Positions 50,449 through 60,555 of a stretch of 64,000 bases of DNA are shown here, one piece after another. Location: assembly GCA_002205965.3 (NCBI GenBank), contig NADL03000758.1, forward strand, positions 1,054,001 through 1,118,000. The letters are read 5' to 3'. Position 1 is the stretch's first letter, and the number at the start of each line of letters is the position of its first letter. The position numbers and the translations under genes were made by a program. The notes beneath the pieces are model-generated. The model was not told the DNA's origin. It searched no databases and saw only the letters and a program-made list of their open reading frames with translations. Source of the stretch: Kappaphycus alvarezii. Taxonomy: Eukaryota; Rhodophyta; Florideophyceae; Gigartinales; Solieriaceae.

Positions 50449-50490
50449 AGATCCTAAAATATGGCGGAATTCCGCCAGATTTTAGGATCT
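50449..50490. repeat. 42-bp near-perfect palindrome
   Basis: AGATCCTAAAATATGGCGG and its reverse complement meet at a central GAATTC without a loop; only one base pair mismatches (A opposite A at positions 13 and 30). It lies just inside the right end of Harbinger B. Confidence 0.93.
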
Positions 50491-50512
50491 GTGATTGGCT
50501 GAACGTTGCTCA

Positions 50513-50541
50513 ATTTGGCGATTTGGATTTTCGGATTCACC
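50513..50541 (-). repeat. Right terminal inverted repeat of Harbinger B
   Basis: Partner of 47909-47939; see the element entry. Confidence 0.75.
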
Positions 50542-50704
50542 ACTGTAGGCCACCCGCGCACCTACAGTAGCAAGCCAAGCCGTGAGGGGGTATTGCGTGG
50601 TGCCAATTTCATTACAGTATACGGTACAAGCAATTACCATTATGGTGTCAACAACAGTACAGTACAGTAGGAAGTACGGCAATCGAAGTACAGTATCGAA
50701 TTTT

Positions 50705-51180
50705 AACACATTTCATGGAAAGTAGGTCAGACCTGTAACTTTTGAGACTTGTACAGACCTACGTTTCCCGGCAATTGACTGCATCTACCATACGCAGTAC
50801 TTTTACCTTACGGAGGCGGAACAGACTGGGCAAAGCGCATCCATTGGTGAGACAGTTGAAGTTGAATGCGATCTTTGCCGTAGATATAGCACCCGTGCTC
50901 ATCTTTTAGCGATTATGCTCGTACGCGTTCGCCTTGAAGCGTCTTGCGGTTTCGAGTAGCACCGCAGGGTTCAGAGGGCTGGTTAGTGGCCTATTAAAGT
51001 GGCTGCGCAACAGAATGGCCATCGCGTTCCCCCATTTTCTGCTGCGGGCAAGTACATTTGCTTTGCAGTGGTCCCTCTGGTGACCAAGAGCCGTTGCATG
51101 CTTGCTAAGGGGGTAGGGAATGGAACGAGCACTTGCACTCCTTTCTGGCCCTCGAATTGCAGAGCCCTTTCATTCTATTA
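50705..51180 (-). repeat. Truncated relative of Harbinger A (5' part)
   Basis: Aligns colinearly with about 38535-38965, sharing AAGTAGGTCAGA, GGAGGCGGAACAGA, CGTAGATATAGCAC and CATTTGCTTTGCAGTGGT with moderate divergence. It stops abruptly at 51180, where AAGAGCATGTCTACCAG begins. Only the region coding for the transposase N-terminus and upstream flank is present. Confidence 0.85.
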
Positions 51181-51196
51181 AGAGCATGTCTACCAG
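51180..51196 (+). repeat. Candidate transposon end AAGAGCATGTCTACCAG
   Basis: Related sequence occurs inverted at 60336-60355 (CTGGTAGACTTGCTGCTCTT) and partly at 60282-60293 (CTGGTAGACATG). It begins exactly where the Harbinger A-like homology ends, so it may be the terminus of a separate element. Confidence 0.5.
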
Positions 51197-51986
51197 TTTG
51201 ATTTATTTCGCTTATTTTTTGTACGGGTTGCGAGGCACAATTGAAATAAGCCGCCTGCAAAGTCAAGCAGTGCTGGTATAATTTCGAGCACACAAAAGTC
51301 GTACTCCAGATAATACTCCGCCTCAGTCAATGAGAGCGAAGGTCCATAAATCTTTCAAAAAAACTAATTTGAATCATACGCCGGCGGTGACCTACACTAT
51401 TTTGTTTCACACCAGCGGCGACCTACATTATCGCGCCTACTCGAAGCTCAGGTGTTTCCTTGCGATCCAACACCTCCAATCCGAACTCCCGCCTCGGCCG
51501 ATTCCACATCCCCGACCCACTTCACGTCTCTCCTGTACATCCCGCAGCAGAGCCTCTTGTATCCGCCCATCTGGTACCGGGCCGATAACGGGCCCCGCGC
51601 CGCCCCCGCCAAGTTTGCACGACAAGTCGGGCTACACTCACGCACCGGTACGAAATATTCTCCAGATGATCGAAACTGACCTTCTTCCAACTGCCTTTCT
51701 AGCCGCCCTTCCTCCCATCTCAGCCCTTTACCACTCCCCGCCCTTCGTAACATCCCTTCCCTTCCTCCTATCGCTGCCTCATCGCTGTGAACTGCAGATC
51801 AATCCCAAAATCCCATATTCCTTCCTTTTTTGCTTGTCTAGCCGTACAACTTGCCATATCCCGGCTTTTTTCGAGAACTACCAACCAGATCAATCGAGTT
51901 CCGTTCCCGTCTCCTCTCTGGTGGAGATCTGCCCACCTCCTTTCCGGTACTCGTCTTTCAAGAAGTCCTCCTCTGTGAATTCCAAC

Positions 51987-53334
51987 ATGCAAAGCACGTT
52001 GATAAAAGCTGCTTTACAATAAATTCAAAGAACGAGAGCAGCTGCAATTAGGGCTGCAACTGCTGTCGCTGTGGGGTTTCGAACAAGTAGAACGAAGAAA
52101 AGAAAGGGACGGAAGAAGGGGACCGTGAATCTTATTCGAGGGTAAATCACTTGGCCGCGGGATTACTTGGGCTCTTTGCCGATTTACAGTTTACACGCGA
52201 TTCGCCGGCGCTTTCTAATTCCGAGAGAAATCTTTGTGAAACTGCATGATGACCTTACTAACCGTTTTCCTCCTTTGCTTCAGACTCTTCGGAACGCTGC
52301 TGTGCAGAAGGGTATTTCCTCTGAAGTGAAGATTCTTGCATGCCTCCGTCTTCTCGGAACAGCGGGACCATTGGACGATCTTGATGATGGGGCGCGCATG
52401 GGGAAGGAAACTCTGCGGAGGTATTTTCGCCAATTTTGACGCGCAGTAGTCCTTCTCTATGGAGGAGATTATCTCAATCAGAGACCCAACCAGGCCGAGT
52501 TAAGTTCCATCGGGGTTTTATCAATCAAAAACGTTCGCGGGATGTGTTAGAGCCACCGACTGCACGAGGGTGAAGTGGAAGAACTGTCCCTGCTAAGAGA
52601 AGGGACAATACCATAATACGAAGGATGGACACGCTCGCAACGATTCAAGTAGAAGGCTTGGTTCAATAAAGATTTGTACCTGTCGCATTGCAGTTCCAGG
52701 AACACCGGGTACCAGTATCGACAAGACTACGCTCTCGTACTCTCCTTTATTTAAGGACATTCTGTAAGGTATGTACAATTTCCGTCTTCCGACCAGTACT
52801 CACCGAATCCATTCATCTCCTACGCAACGGGAGCTTCCGTAGTTCCTCGGAGACGTGATCTATCCCTACTGGCCCTTATTTGCTAAACCCACCCATAATC
52901 CTCTGGACGAAGATCAAAGGGGATACTCAAAAGTACAAAAGGCTCTGCGCAAGGACATTGAACGTGAGTTTAGGGTCATTCAAGCTCGTTTCAAGGTCCT
53001 GAGGCACGAAATATACTACTTGTAGAAGGAAGGAATCATTTTGATCAGCTACTCGTGCGTCGTTTTGCATAACATGTTGTTTCGGATGAACCAAGCTCGG
53101 GCATTCGCAAAGGACGAAGAGGAAGAAGGGCACCCACTAAACATTGTCGAGGAGCTTTACAACGAAGAGATTGGGGACGCGTAGGTTTCCAGGGATGAAC
53201 TAGTGAACCACATAACTCTTCTTGAAGAGGATGTCCAGTTCGATGAGGAAATGCTTGCAATCATGGGGCATTACATGACTTCGAGTACAGAATTTCTGAA
53301 CCTACGGAAGGACCTCATCAGGGAGTTGAAGTAA
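51987..53334 (+). mobile_element. PIF/Harbinger transposase C, with in-frame stops and shifts
   Basis: ATG 51987 opens MQSTLIKAALQ, an in-frame TAA (52020-52022), then IQRTRAAAIRAATAVAVGFR and a basic stretch, a second in-frame TAA (52143-52145), then DYLGSLPIYSLHAIRRRFLI and VKLHDDLTNRFPPLL. KILACLRLLGTAGPLDDLDD with RMGKETLRRYFRQF ends near 52437, the usual PIF N-terminal domain. After shifts: ATDCTRVKWKNCP (first Asp, about 52555), VPGTPGTSIDKTTLSYSPLF, LGDVIYPYWPLFAKP (second Asp, near 52855), and KALRKDIEREFRVIQARFKV (Glu, near 52960). SYSCVVLHNMLFRMNQARAF leads to TAA 53332-53334. Two further in-frame TAGs lie near 53023 and 53182. All catalytic positions are recognisable. Confidence 0.85.
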
Positions 53335-54155
53335 ATAAGATCGAGGACAATAGAAGCTGAGATATTAAAGGGAGTCCCCAGAGTATAATTAGCTGGGTGT
53401 GGTTCCCAATGCGCCCCCTTCTCGCCTCTGCATGTACTGCCGACATTGTGTCGCTTCATGCTACCGTCCAATCCTTTATCACAATTCCATCCCTATCTTC
53501 ACTCCCCCAGTTCTTCACCTCCGCAGACAACACACGACGTTCCATTCTTGCAGTCCATCCACACATCCTCTTATGTCTTTCTCTCTCTAATTCCACCCAA
53601 AACCCTTTATTCAAGTTGCGCTCCATTTTTCGCGGCGAGATCTGTGCATAGGCACCCATCTCCCCCATATCACGCCCTCCTCTCTCCACCCTCCCCCCTC
53701 TTGCGCTCCCCATGTTCCTACATTTGCCCTCCACGTGTCTGTAGCCTCTGCGCGCTCCGAAGACCCTCAGGTACGAGTAAAAGCGTCCACTTGGTCGCAT
53801 GCGAGATGATCAGCCTCGGCTACTCGATCATGTACCTGTGTCGAGGCAGCCTGACGCGGAGCCGCGAGGGGGGTAAATGTAGCGATTGCCGAGATGTTGC
53901 GCTAGAAAAAGCTGAAGACGCGCGCCAGGTTGCTATGCAAAGGTCTTTTCAGGGAGGTCGTGCAGTACGTCATGAGGTTTGAGCTTTGACGCGAGGAAAG
54001 ACTGCGGGTACGTGAAGGGGCTTCTGAGGGAAGCGCTGCGGCGCAGACGCTATGATGGAGCCGTGGACTGGCTGACGAGGGAAAATGGTGGAGGTAGTAC
54101 AGATAGATGATAACAGATTCGAGAAGCACTGATATACTGGAGCACAGTTGTACTG
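53335..54155. other. Spacer between the convergent Harbinger C genes
   Basis: A 178-codon plus-strand frame (53446-53982) is Pro/Ser-rich at first and then contains GGKCSDCRDVALEKAEDARQ. I do not recognise it, and it may be chance in C-rich DNA. No other gene seen. Confidence 0.3.
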
Positions 54156-55745
54156 CTAGTGTGAAAAGTATTCATCAGAGACTTCCAAGTCCAGCACGGC
54201 ATCAATTCGCCTCCTATTACACGAAGGTTCCCCACCACGTTCATGGTTGTGCCCTTTATTCCCGGTGGGTTCCTGTTGTGGCTTTAGGAGGTCTTCAAGA
54301 ATCGTTTTGTCGGAATCAGAACCGCTTGACAAAACATGAAGCCACCTGAACGCATTATAAACCTTGCTTTGCTGCTCTGCATGGCTCTGGATTCGCTTTC
54401 GAATCGAAGTGCCCTCATCCATTTGCCTTGAGAGTTTGTCGATTGCAATCTCCATACGTCGCACTTCCGTCTCCATCCGTTGCTGTTCTCTCACGTTTCG
54501 AATCCCGTTCGGTCTTTTCTTTAGCCCCGCGCAGCTGCCTTGTAAAGAATTATCACTGGTGAATTGCTCCCCTTGAGGATATGAATGTTCAATCTTTGGG
54601 ATGGATTGGGGACAACTTTGCACTGCATCACTCCTCTCCCCTCTTATATCTGCGTTATAAGGAATGCTTTGAGCCTGCAATGCGCTGTAGGATCGATATT
54701 TATTTCCTGAAGTACTATCGGACTCGAACTATGGAGACTTTGAGAGCTCCGAGGCAGCTTCGACAAATTTAAAGGGAGGCGCGTACATAAGCACACAATC
54801 CTTGCCCTTGCTTCCCGCCTTCTTCCGATATGACTCATTGATGAGATCCTCGACGTCATCTTCTTTAACGCCAGATGGGCACTTCTTGAGGACAGTCTCC
54901 CGACAAGCGAGATAGATCTGCGTTTCACGGATAAATATCCGCCAATTATTGCGTAGAGAATCCTCGCTTCGATTCAAACTGGAGCGACTACAATTGTACA
55001 TCACGCCCTTCCAAAATAAACTTTCGCGTTGACTAGGCTCTTTTCTAGACTGCTCAATCCAAGCTTTCGCTAATGTCAGTACCTCTTCCTTGGTATACCC
55101 TTTCCCTCGCTTCCAAACACCGCAATCACAAGTAGCATTTCCACGTTTTCCTGTAGATCTTTTCGATCTTCCTCCTCGACTGAGTGGCGGAGGGACCGGC
55201 TCGTCGCAGCCGCTTGATTCGCTTTCCAACAGAGTCCTTGAAATTGGATGCTCGCCGGTGTTCCGGGAAAACTGGGAATGTAAACCCGAGTTCCTGTCTC
55301 CGCTATCAGGCGCATCAATATCGAAGCCGTTCTGATCTTCGTTTTCTGGCACTCTCGAAGGCTCCAATTTGCCGGCTCTGTCGGAGATACACTGGGGATC
55401 AAATCGACAATCTCTCTCTGTACAATCTTTCTGACAAGTGCGTTTCCCGAAATCAGTTCGGGCGAAGTCAAGACTTTCACAATTTCCCGTAGGTGGCTTG
55501 GTTGAGATTATTTGGCGGTTTTCAAAGGCACTATCAGTCACATGATTCTTAACAACAAATGCGTCCAATCGCGTCTTTTTATCACGTGCCTGAAATCCAT
55601 GCCCCATCCGCACATAATTTGGGCCTTTGGAGACGGCATTTAGTCTTTCTGGCTGATATGTTTCCCCCAAGTTGAGTTTATCACCGCAATCTGGTTTAGT
55701 TCCTTCGACAAATTGAAGGGCCCCACTAGGCGGTATAGGATCCAT
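54156..55745 (-). CDS. Harbinger C Myb/SANT-like protein, 530 codons with one in-frame TAG
   Basis: From ATG 55745 one frame runs to 54156, broken only by a TAG at 54729-54731; the segments 55745-54729 and 54680-54156 are in the same phase. The N-terminal 200 residues are polar (MDPIPPSGALQFVEGTKPD). They are followed by a Myb/SANT-like domain (KGYTKEEVLTLAKAWIEQSR, ESLFWKGVMYNCSRSSLNRS, SLRNNWRIFIRETQIYLACR) and a coiled-coil tail (REQQRMETEVRRMEIAIDKL, SHAEQQSKVYNAFRWLHVLS). This is the plan of the second Harbinger protein, related to NAM-associated/SANT proteins. It converges on transposase C, as in element B. The lack of frameshifts over 1.6 kb contrasts with neighbouring genes. Confidence 0.8.
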
Positions 55746-55947
55746 TTAGATTGTATCGTGCTCCAGCCCTATGCTTTTTTCAGAGAATTCATTCTCTGGG
55801 GCTTTTATTCGCGATTTGGGGCAAGTAGTAGTACCATTGGTAGAGAGTCTCCCCGCGAAAAAATTTTGAAGCGATTCAGGACAAAGTGTCCATATCCACA
55901 CTACTTTTCACCGCCGGCGTGGGTCAGCGCGGCTTCAGAATCTGGAC

Positions 55948-55992
55948 ATTTTCGTTCGAGACCCTTGGAGTCCAAGGATCTCGAACAAAAAT
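55948..55992. repeat. 21-bp imperfect inverted repeat
   Basis: ATTTTCGTTCGAGACCCTTGG pairs with CCAAGGATCTCGAACAAAAAT across a 3-base loop with two mismatches. It may be part of the right end of Harbinger C or a separate foldback. Confidence 0.88.
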
Positions 55993-56111
55993 GGAATCTC
56001 TGCAGGTTTTCCATTGGCGGGAAGATGTACTTTTCTAGTTAAAAAGGAAGTGGTGGTAGTTTTTTTTGATTGCTGCTCATTCTCACTTCACTTTGGCCAC
56101 CGAAATGAACG

Positions 56112-56252
56112 GGGGCGGTCGGTGCGGTTTTTCTACTCGCGAAACGTGCAAAGTACAGTGTACATTAGTACTGTATACTGTACGAGCACACCGGGCCAAT
56201 CAACTAGCGACTCTTACCGTCAAGCGACAAAAAATCGCGCGACACGCCCTCC
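56112..56252 (+). repeat. Dispersed repeat copy (partner at 60141-60272)
   Basis: Shares TCTACTCGCGAAACGTGCAA, GAGCACACCGGGC, AATCAACTAGCGACTCT and AAAATCGCGCGACAC with 60141-60272, in the same orientation and order. The two copies flank the RT tail and gypsy element 2. Confidence 0.88.
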
Positions 56253-56454
56253 CACTGATTTCGGACCACAGGCGCCACTAGATAATAACGGAATTGCAGC
56301 TCAGCTTCCCCTACATATGGGGGACCCCCTCGTCAGCACTCTCCATGACCAGCTCACACACCACGACCTCCACCACCGACCTCAGCCCCCACTCAACTTC
56401 TCAACCTTCTCAACCTTTCAACTTCCATCGGGCCAACGACTGAGGTGCTGATAA

Positions 56455-57290
56455 ATGGCCAGTATACTCCCGGAGGTCCCAAATTCTCCAGACTTCGTCA
56501 ACCTGTTTTCCGGTCTCAACCTCTCGGCATCTCAACGGACCAAGGCCCTTTTGAAGCTCAATGTGTTCTCCTCTCTCCCGCATCCCACCGAGGTACGTAC
56601 TTCTCCACGCAATCATGGGTTGCTGCTGTATCCCTCCGTCTCGAAATGTCTCTCTTTCCTGGCAACACACGCTGTCCTGTCTGCTTAAGGCGCTCTAATG
56701 AGGTGGCCTCGCTTCTCGATCTCGATAGTAAGCACGCTCTTACTTTCAAATACGAAGACGGTCATATACGTAGTCCCAATGTCCTCCGCAATGCTCTGCA
56801 CCGCTTTTGTAAGGACTTTCGCATTACCGCTCTACTCGAACACCCTTTTGCGTCTAGCTCCACCTCTGCTCCTTCGCCTTCGGTGCTTCGTGTTGACTTT
56901 TAAGTTCCAGGAGCTTACGCCTCGATCACAACAATCTAGCCTTGGAGATTACTGTCGCCCATTCTTTCGTCCAGTCCCGAGTCCAACAGGGCACCCTATG
57001 CGGAGCCCATCGGAAGCCCCCGTCGAACGGTCCAAACACCCACACTACGGGTAAATTTGCCGTTCTCACTATTTCCTGCTTATTCCAGGCGGCATCGACA
57101 TCTGCGTTGCCCTCAGGCCTGAAGGCGTAAGGCTCTTCCGCCGCCTTGTCGCTCACGTCGCTAGGCTCCGTAATACCACTCCCCGTCAAGAGTTTCACGA
57201 TTTCTTTTCCCGTTTCACCTTTTGCTTGTACGGAATGGAAGCTCATCATGTCCTCTCCCGACTGCTCTCTGATTAATTTCTATTCCAATC
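56455..57290 (+). mobile_element. C-terminal fragment of a non-LTR-like reverse transcriptase
   Basis: After a short N-terminal frame (MASILPEVPNSPDFVNLFSG), the frame 56600-56903 contains SWVAAVSLRLEMSLFPGNTR, CPVCLRRSNEVASLLDLDSK, HALTFKYEDG and RSPNVLRNALHRFCKDFRIT. This is the C-x2-C...H cluster and RHNxLRDxL-like block typical of the C-terminus of such RT polyproteins. After a shift, GVRLFRRLVAHVARLRNTTP and FHDFFSRFTFCLYG (57120-57250) fit the tail. No RT core is present, so it is a truncated piece, possibly related to the element at 12-14 kb. Confidence 0.5.
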
Positions 57291-57635
57291 CTTCCCGGCG
57301 CCTCCGAGTGCTTGTTGTCGGAGGTAATTTTTCATTCATTTCCGTTTTAGAGGTCAGGAAGGCGGTGCTCGCGACTGCAGGAAAGCGCAGGAGGCAGCGT
57401 CATGGTCGCAACTCCTTGTACGTCCGGAAGCGCGAGCGTAGGATGAAGGAAAACCAGGGAGGCAGCAGCACCGCTCCTAGTTACTCAATTTCAACTTCAC
57501 CGGCCATGTTTACGATTTCTCTGGGTGATTCTGTAGTACTTGGCCTTCTATCATGCGTTCTTCTCTGTCATCGCACTTCAATCCACTCGATTCTTGGTTC
57601 TTCTTCTCTTGTTTCACCGCTTTTCTTGCTCTTCC
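57291..57635. other. Spacer before gypsy element 2
   Basis: Open plus-strand frame without recognised domain (part of 57146-57643). It may contain the gypsy 3' LTR, which I could not define. Confidence 0.3.
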
Positions 57636-59921
57636 TTAGTTGAATAAACAGGTCGATCTCTTCTGATACGGGACAATCCGGCGCGCGTGAATAGCTTTCC
57701 TTGTAACGCGACCGGTGGAGGACATTAACTCGTAGCGTGGGTGGTTCGCTTTAGTCACCCTGCACGGTCCATAGAAATACGAATCGAAAGCCTGCCAGTT
57801 GCGCCCCTTATTGGAGGCCGCACCGTGCGCTATCAACACTTCATCTCCAACTTCGAACTCCCTGACTTTTCCTTTGGTCTTGCGGGGTTCTTTAGTATTC
57901 TCCACACGCCAGCCCACGTTCCGAACCGGGTAAGGTCTCGATAAGCCGATGATGTGGGCCAGCGTCACTGAGAAATGCTACCAAACCACTGGCCAGGATC
58001 CTCGGATTAATTCCATACATCAGTCGAAAAGGGGAAGGGGCGACGCTACGGTCGCGTCTGCGGTATCCATATAAGACTTTGGGGAGGGCTTCCGCCCAGT
58101 CTGCCCCACCGCGGACGATCGACCTTTGAGCGCGTGCTTAATAGTTCCCACCATCCGCTCCGCGCGACCGTTTCCATCGGCGCGTAAGCAAGCACCGCCT
58201 TCCACTCGACTCCCTTCTCTTTCATGTACTCTTGTACCGATCCCGCCATAAACGCAGTCGCGTTATCCGAGAAATTCTCTTTGGCGGTCCGAACGGTGAT
58301 ATTATCTCTTCCTCGATGAACCCATCACCGTATCGGCCGTAGAATCCGTCGTCCCACGCTATAGGCCACCCTATCATTGTTCCACAGCGATCAGAATAAA
58401 TCTTTTTCCATTCTTCGAAGGCTTGAAGGGTCCAGCAAAGTCCATCGAGAAGGTCTCAAGAGCCAGTAACGGGAGCTCTCAAACTCGAGTGATACATCGG
58501 GACCTTCTCGCTGCACCTAGCACACCTTGTACATACTCGGTGACATACGGTACACCCCAGGCCACCAGAATCAGTCCCTCACGAACTTTCTTGTCAAACC
58601 GACGTCCCAGTGGCCAATATCATCATGAAAGGTGGCCATTATCTCCGAGCGCTGACCGATCGGAGGCACGACACGGAGCCCGTCCTTCTCACGACGAAAG
58701 AGGGTGTCGTTCCAGAGCATGAAACTTTTTGCGCTCGTCTGACTGCGACCTTCTTCTTCAGGTCGGATTCTGAACTTTTTCTCCGGCTAGGAATCGTGCT
58801 ACATCAGCAAGTGTGGTTCCAAACCATCCAACTTTGGGTCTACCCAATCCACTGTCGCCACCAATCCTTCTGTTATGTTTTCCTCACTTCTTCTTTCTTC
58901 CTTCTTGTTAGGTCATCGCGAGAGATAATCGGCCGCCCCATTCGCCAGTCCCGGACGATACTTACCTCAAAGTCGTATTCCGCCATCAAATCCATCCACC
59001 TTACCCACCGCCGTGAACATCTTTCTTTCTTGAACGCGGTTTGAAGGGCTTGATGATCCGTATAGACAACGAAGGGCTTGTCAGACAGAAGGTACACTCG
59101 AAACTTCTTAAGAGCGAAAACCACGGCGAGTTTCTCGTTCGCTGTGTAGTAGCGGCGCTCCTGTTCCTTCATCGTTCGTCGAAGCGAACTGAATGGGATG
59201 TATTTTCCCTTCTTCTTTCTTCTGCGAGAGACAACCGCAAGGGCTGCTGAAGAGGCGTCTGTTTCCACCAAGAAAGGAGAATTGAAACCGGAAACGCCAA
59301 TACTGGAGGGGTAGTCAGTTTCCCCTTCAAGTATTTGAAGGCCTCTTGCATCTCCTGAGTCCACTCGAAAGCCTCCTTGACCGACATCGCAGCTTGCAAC
59401 ACTGCTGAGCTTTCGGTAAACCAGATACCGAGAACTAAGAGCATCCGGCTTGTGGAGTATCTTCTTCGGCGCTTCACTCGATGATGCTCCTTGACTTTCT
59501 TCTCGGTAGAACGTCTTTTTTCCACTTACGAAGTCCTTGATTGCCTTCTTGAGCCCCTTATAGTCCGAAGGGGCTCTAAACATTACGAACTGCGCCATGT
59601 CTTGATTTTCTTCTACTGCTTTCCGAAGCAGGCCGAGAGAGGCGGTATCGTTGAATCCAACTTTCTTGTATAGAGCTTCCAACTGGGCTAGGGAGCCCGT
59701 AAGAGATCCAACCTAGCGTTAATAGCCTTCTGCAATTCTTCTTCCGGCTTCGGGGTCTTCCCAAACTCCTCGATGAGCTTGGCCTTAACGATCCAATAGT
59801 CCTTCGCCTCCTCCACAAATGCTCCGTCTCTCGCGAAAGGCTCGTAGTAACGCTCAAACGCCGCGCCCTCGGGGTGGCAAAGGATCTGGAGCGCCTTTTC
59901 CTCGTCGCTTTTCCCGCGCAT
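57636..59921 (-). mobile_element. Internally deleted Ty3/gypsy element (gag-RNase H-INT)
   Basis: Minus strand from 59921: gag MRGKSDEEKALQILCHPEGA, FERYYEPFARDGAFVEEAKD, then after a shift LEALYKKVGFNDTASLGLLR and YKGLKKAIKDFVSGKKTFYR. About 120 codons later the frame is already at the RT/RNase H linker (FEWTQEMQEAFKYLKGKL in a shifted frame), then RNase H PFLVETDASSAALAVVSRRR, YYTANEKLAVVFALKKFRVY and PFVVYTDHQALQTAF. The zinc-binding part HDDIGHWDVGLTRKFVRD (near 58620), integrase ADGNGRAERMVGTIKHALKG (near 58180) and its C-terminal VREFEVGDEVLIAHG with YGPCRVTKANHPRYEL (57860-57740) follow. Protease and the whole RT core are absent, so gag is effectively joined to RNase H. Order is Ty3-type (INT last). 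Confidence 0.85.
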
Positions 59922-60140
59922 GACTACATTCTCGTACGCAAAAAGGAAGCGCGCGACGTTGGAAGAAGGGGAGCCGTTGAAGGAAACGTGGGGTCTGAAT
60001 CGTTCATGTTCATAGTCGACCTTGGATGCGGTACCATGAAATGCTTGTTTCTGTTCACTCTTCCTTTTCTCTTTTTTGCGGCCTAGCGGAACCTACCTCC
60101 TCCTCCCCAGACTCCGGCAGCCCTCTCGTCCCGTTATAGG

Positions 60141-60272
60141 GGCGGCCGGTGCGGGGTTTCTACTCGCGAAACGTGCAAGTGCAGTGTACACTACTACTGT
60201 GCAAGCACACCGGGCTAATCAACTAGCGACTCTGGCCGTCGCGCGACACAAAAATCGCGCGACACAAAAATC
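60141..60272 (+). repeat. Dispersed repeat copy (partner at 56112-56252)
   Basis: See partner entry. Here the end AAAAATCGCGCGACAC is itself tandemly repeated (60250-60280). Confidence 0.88.
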
Positions 60273-60294
60273 GCGCGACACACTGGTAGACATG

Positions 60295-60321
60295 AAATGG
60301 TTTATTTATTATAAACCATTT
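60295..60321. repeat. Perfect 11-bp hairpin, 5-base loop
   Basis: AAATGGTTTAT / ATAAACCATTT flank TTATT. It is bracketed by direct CTGGTAGAC copies at 60282-60290 and 60336-60344, a structure suggesting a small foldback or MITE end. Confidence 0.85.
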
Positions 60322-60404
60322 GGTAAAATAAGCCGCTGGTAGACTTGCTGCTCTTCTATTTCATTTACGAAATTCTGCGTGAACACACTCAAGAACGTAC
60401 TATT

Positions 60405-60555
60405 TTCACCAATCAATCTCAGAACTGCGCTAGGCCGCTATTTGTCATTTCTATTTCTGAAATGTCTGTGCGTAAACTAGAAAAATATAGGTCACCGCGA
60501 GAACGGGTTGGCACTCGAAAGAGCAATGCAGCAAAGAGAGCTACAGTATTTGCAC
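60405..60555 (+). repeat. Dispersed repeat copy (partner at 39031-39175)
   Basis: Same shared words as listed for the partner; ends near ACAGTATTTG. Confidence 0.8.

Larger units (their letters stand above)
47909..50541. mobile_element. PIF/Harbinger element B with inverted ends and two convergent genes
   Basis: The left end (GGTGCACCCGAACATAA followed by CCAAATCGCCAAAT, 47909-47939) and the reverse complement of the right end (GGTGAATCCGAAAAT followed by CCAAATCGCCAAAT, 50513-50541) match over about 30 bases: 14 perfect inner bases, plus GGTG and CCGAA outside. Both ends also carry TCCTAAAAT 19-25 bases further in. The 2.6-kb interval holds a Myb/SANT-like gene (+) and a DDE transposase (-), the classic two-gene Harbinger content. 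I could not confirm a 3-bp target duplication (CTA left, ACT right). It lies beside a gag remnant, so it is probably nested in a retroelement. Confidence 0.75.
55746..56454. other. Upstream flank of the Myb-like gene with hairpin and repeat copy
   Basis: Holds the hairpin at 55948-55992, a GC-rich ACGCCGGCGGTGA (inverted at 55908-55920; same word at 51378-51390), and the repeat at 56112-56252. No gene is supported. Confidence 0.45.

Noticed and set aside
51330..51986. 5' part of a 230-codon ORF in phase with Harbinger transposase C
   Set aside because: Pro/Ser-rich and without motif; the transposase-like sequence begins only at the ATG at 51987, so I did not extend the gene.
51378..55920. 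ACGCCGGCGGTGA inverted pair as ends of Harbinger C
   Set aside because: The core CGCCGGCG is itself palindromic and flanking bases do not match, so the pairing may be chance.
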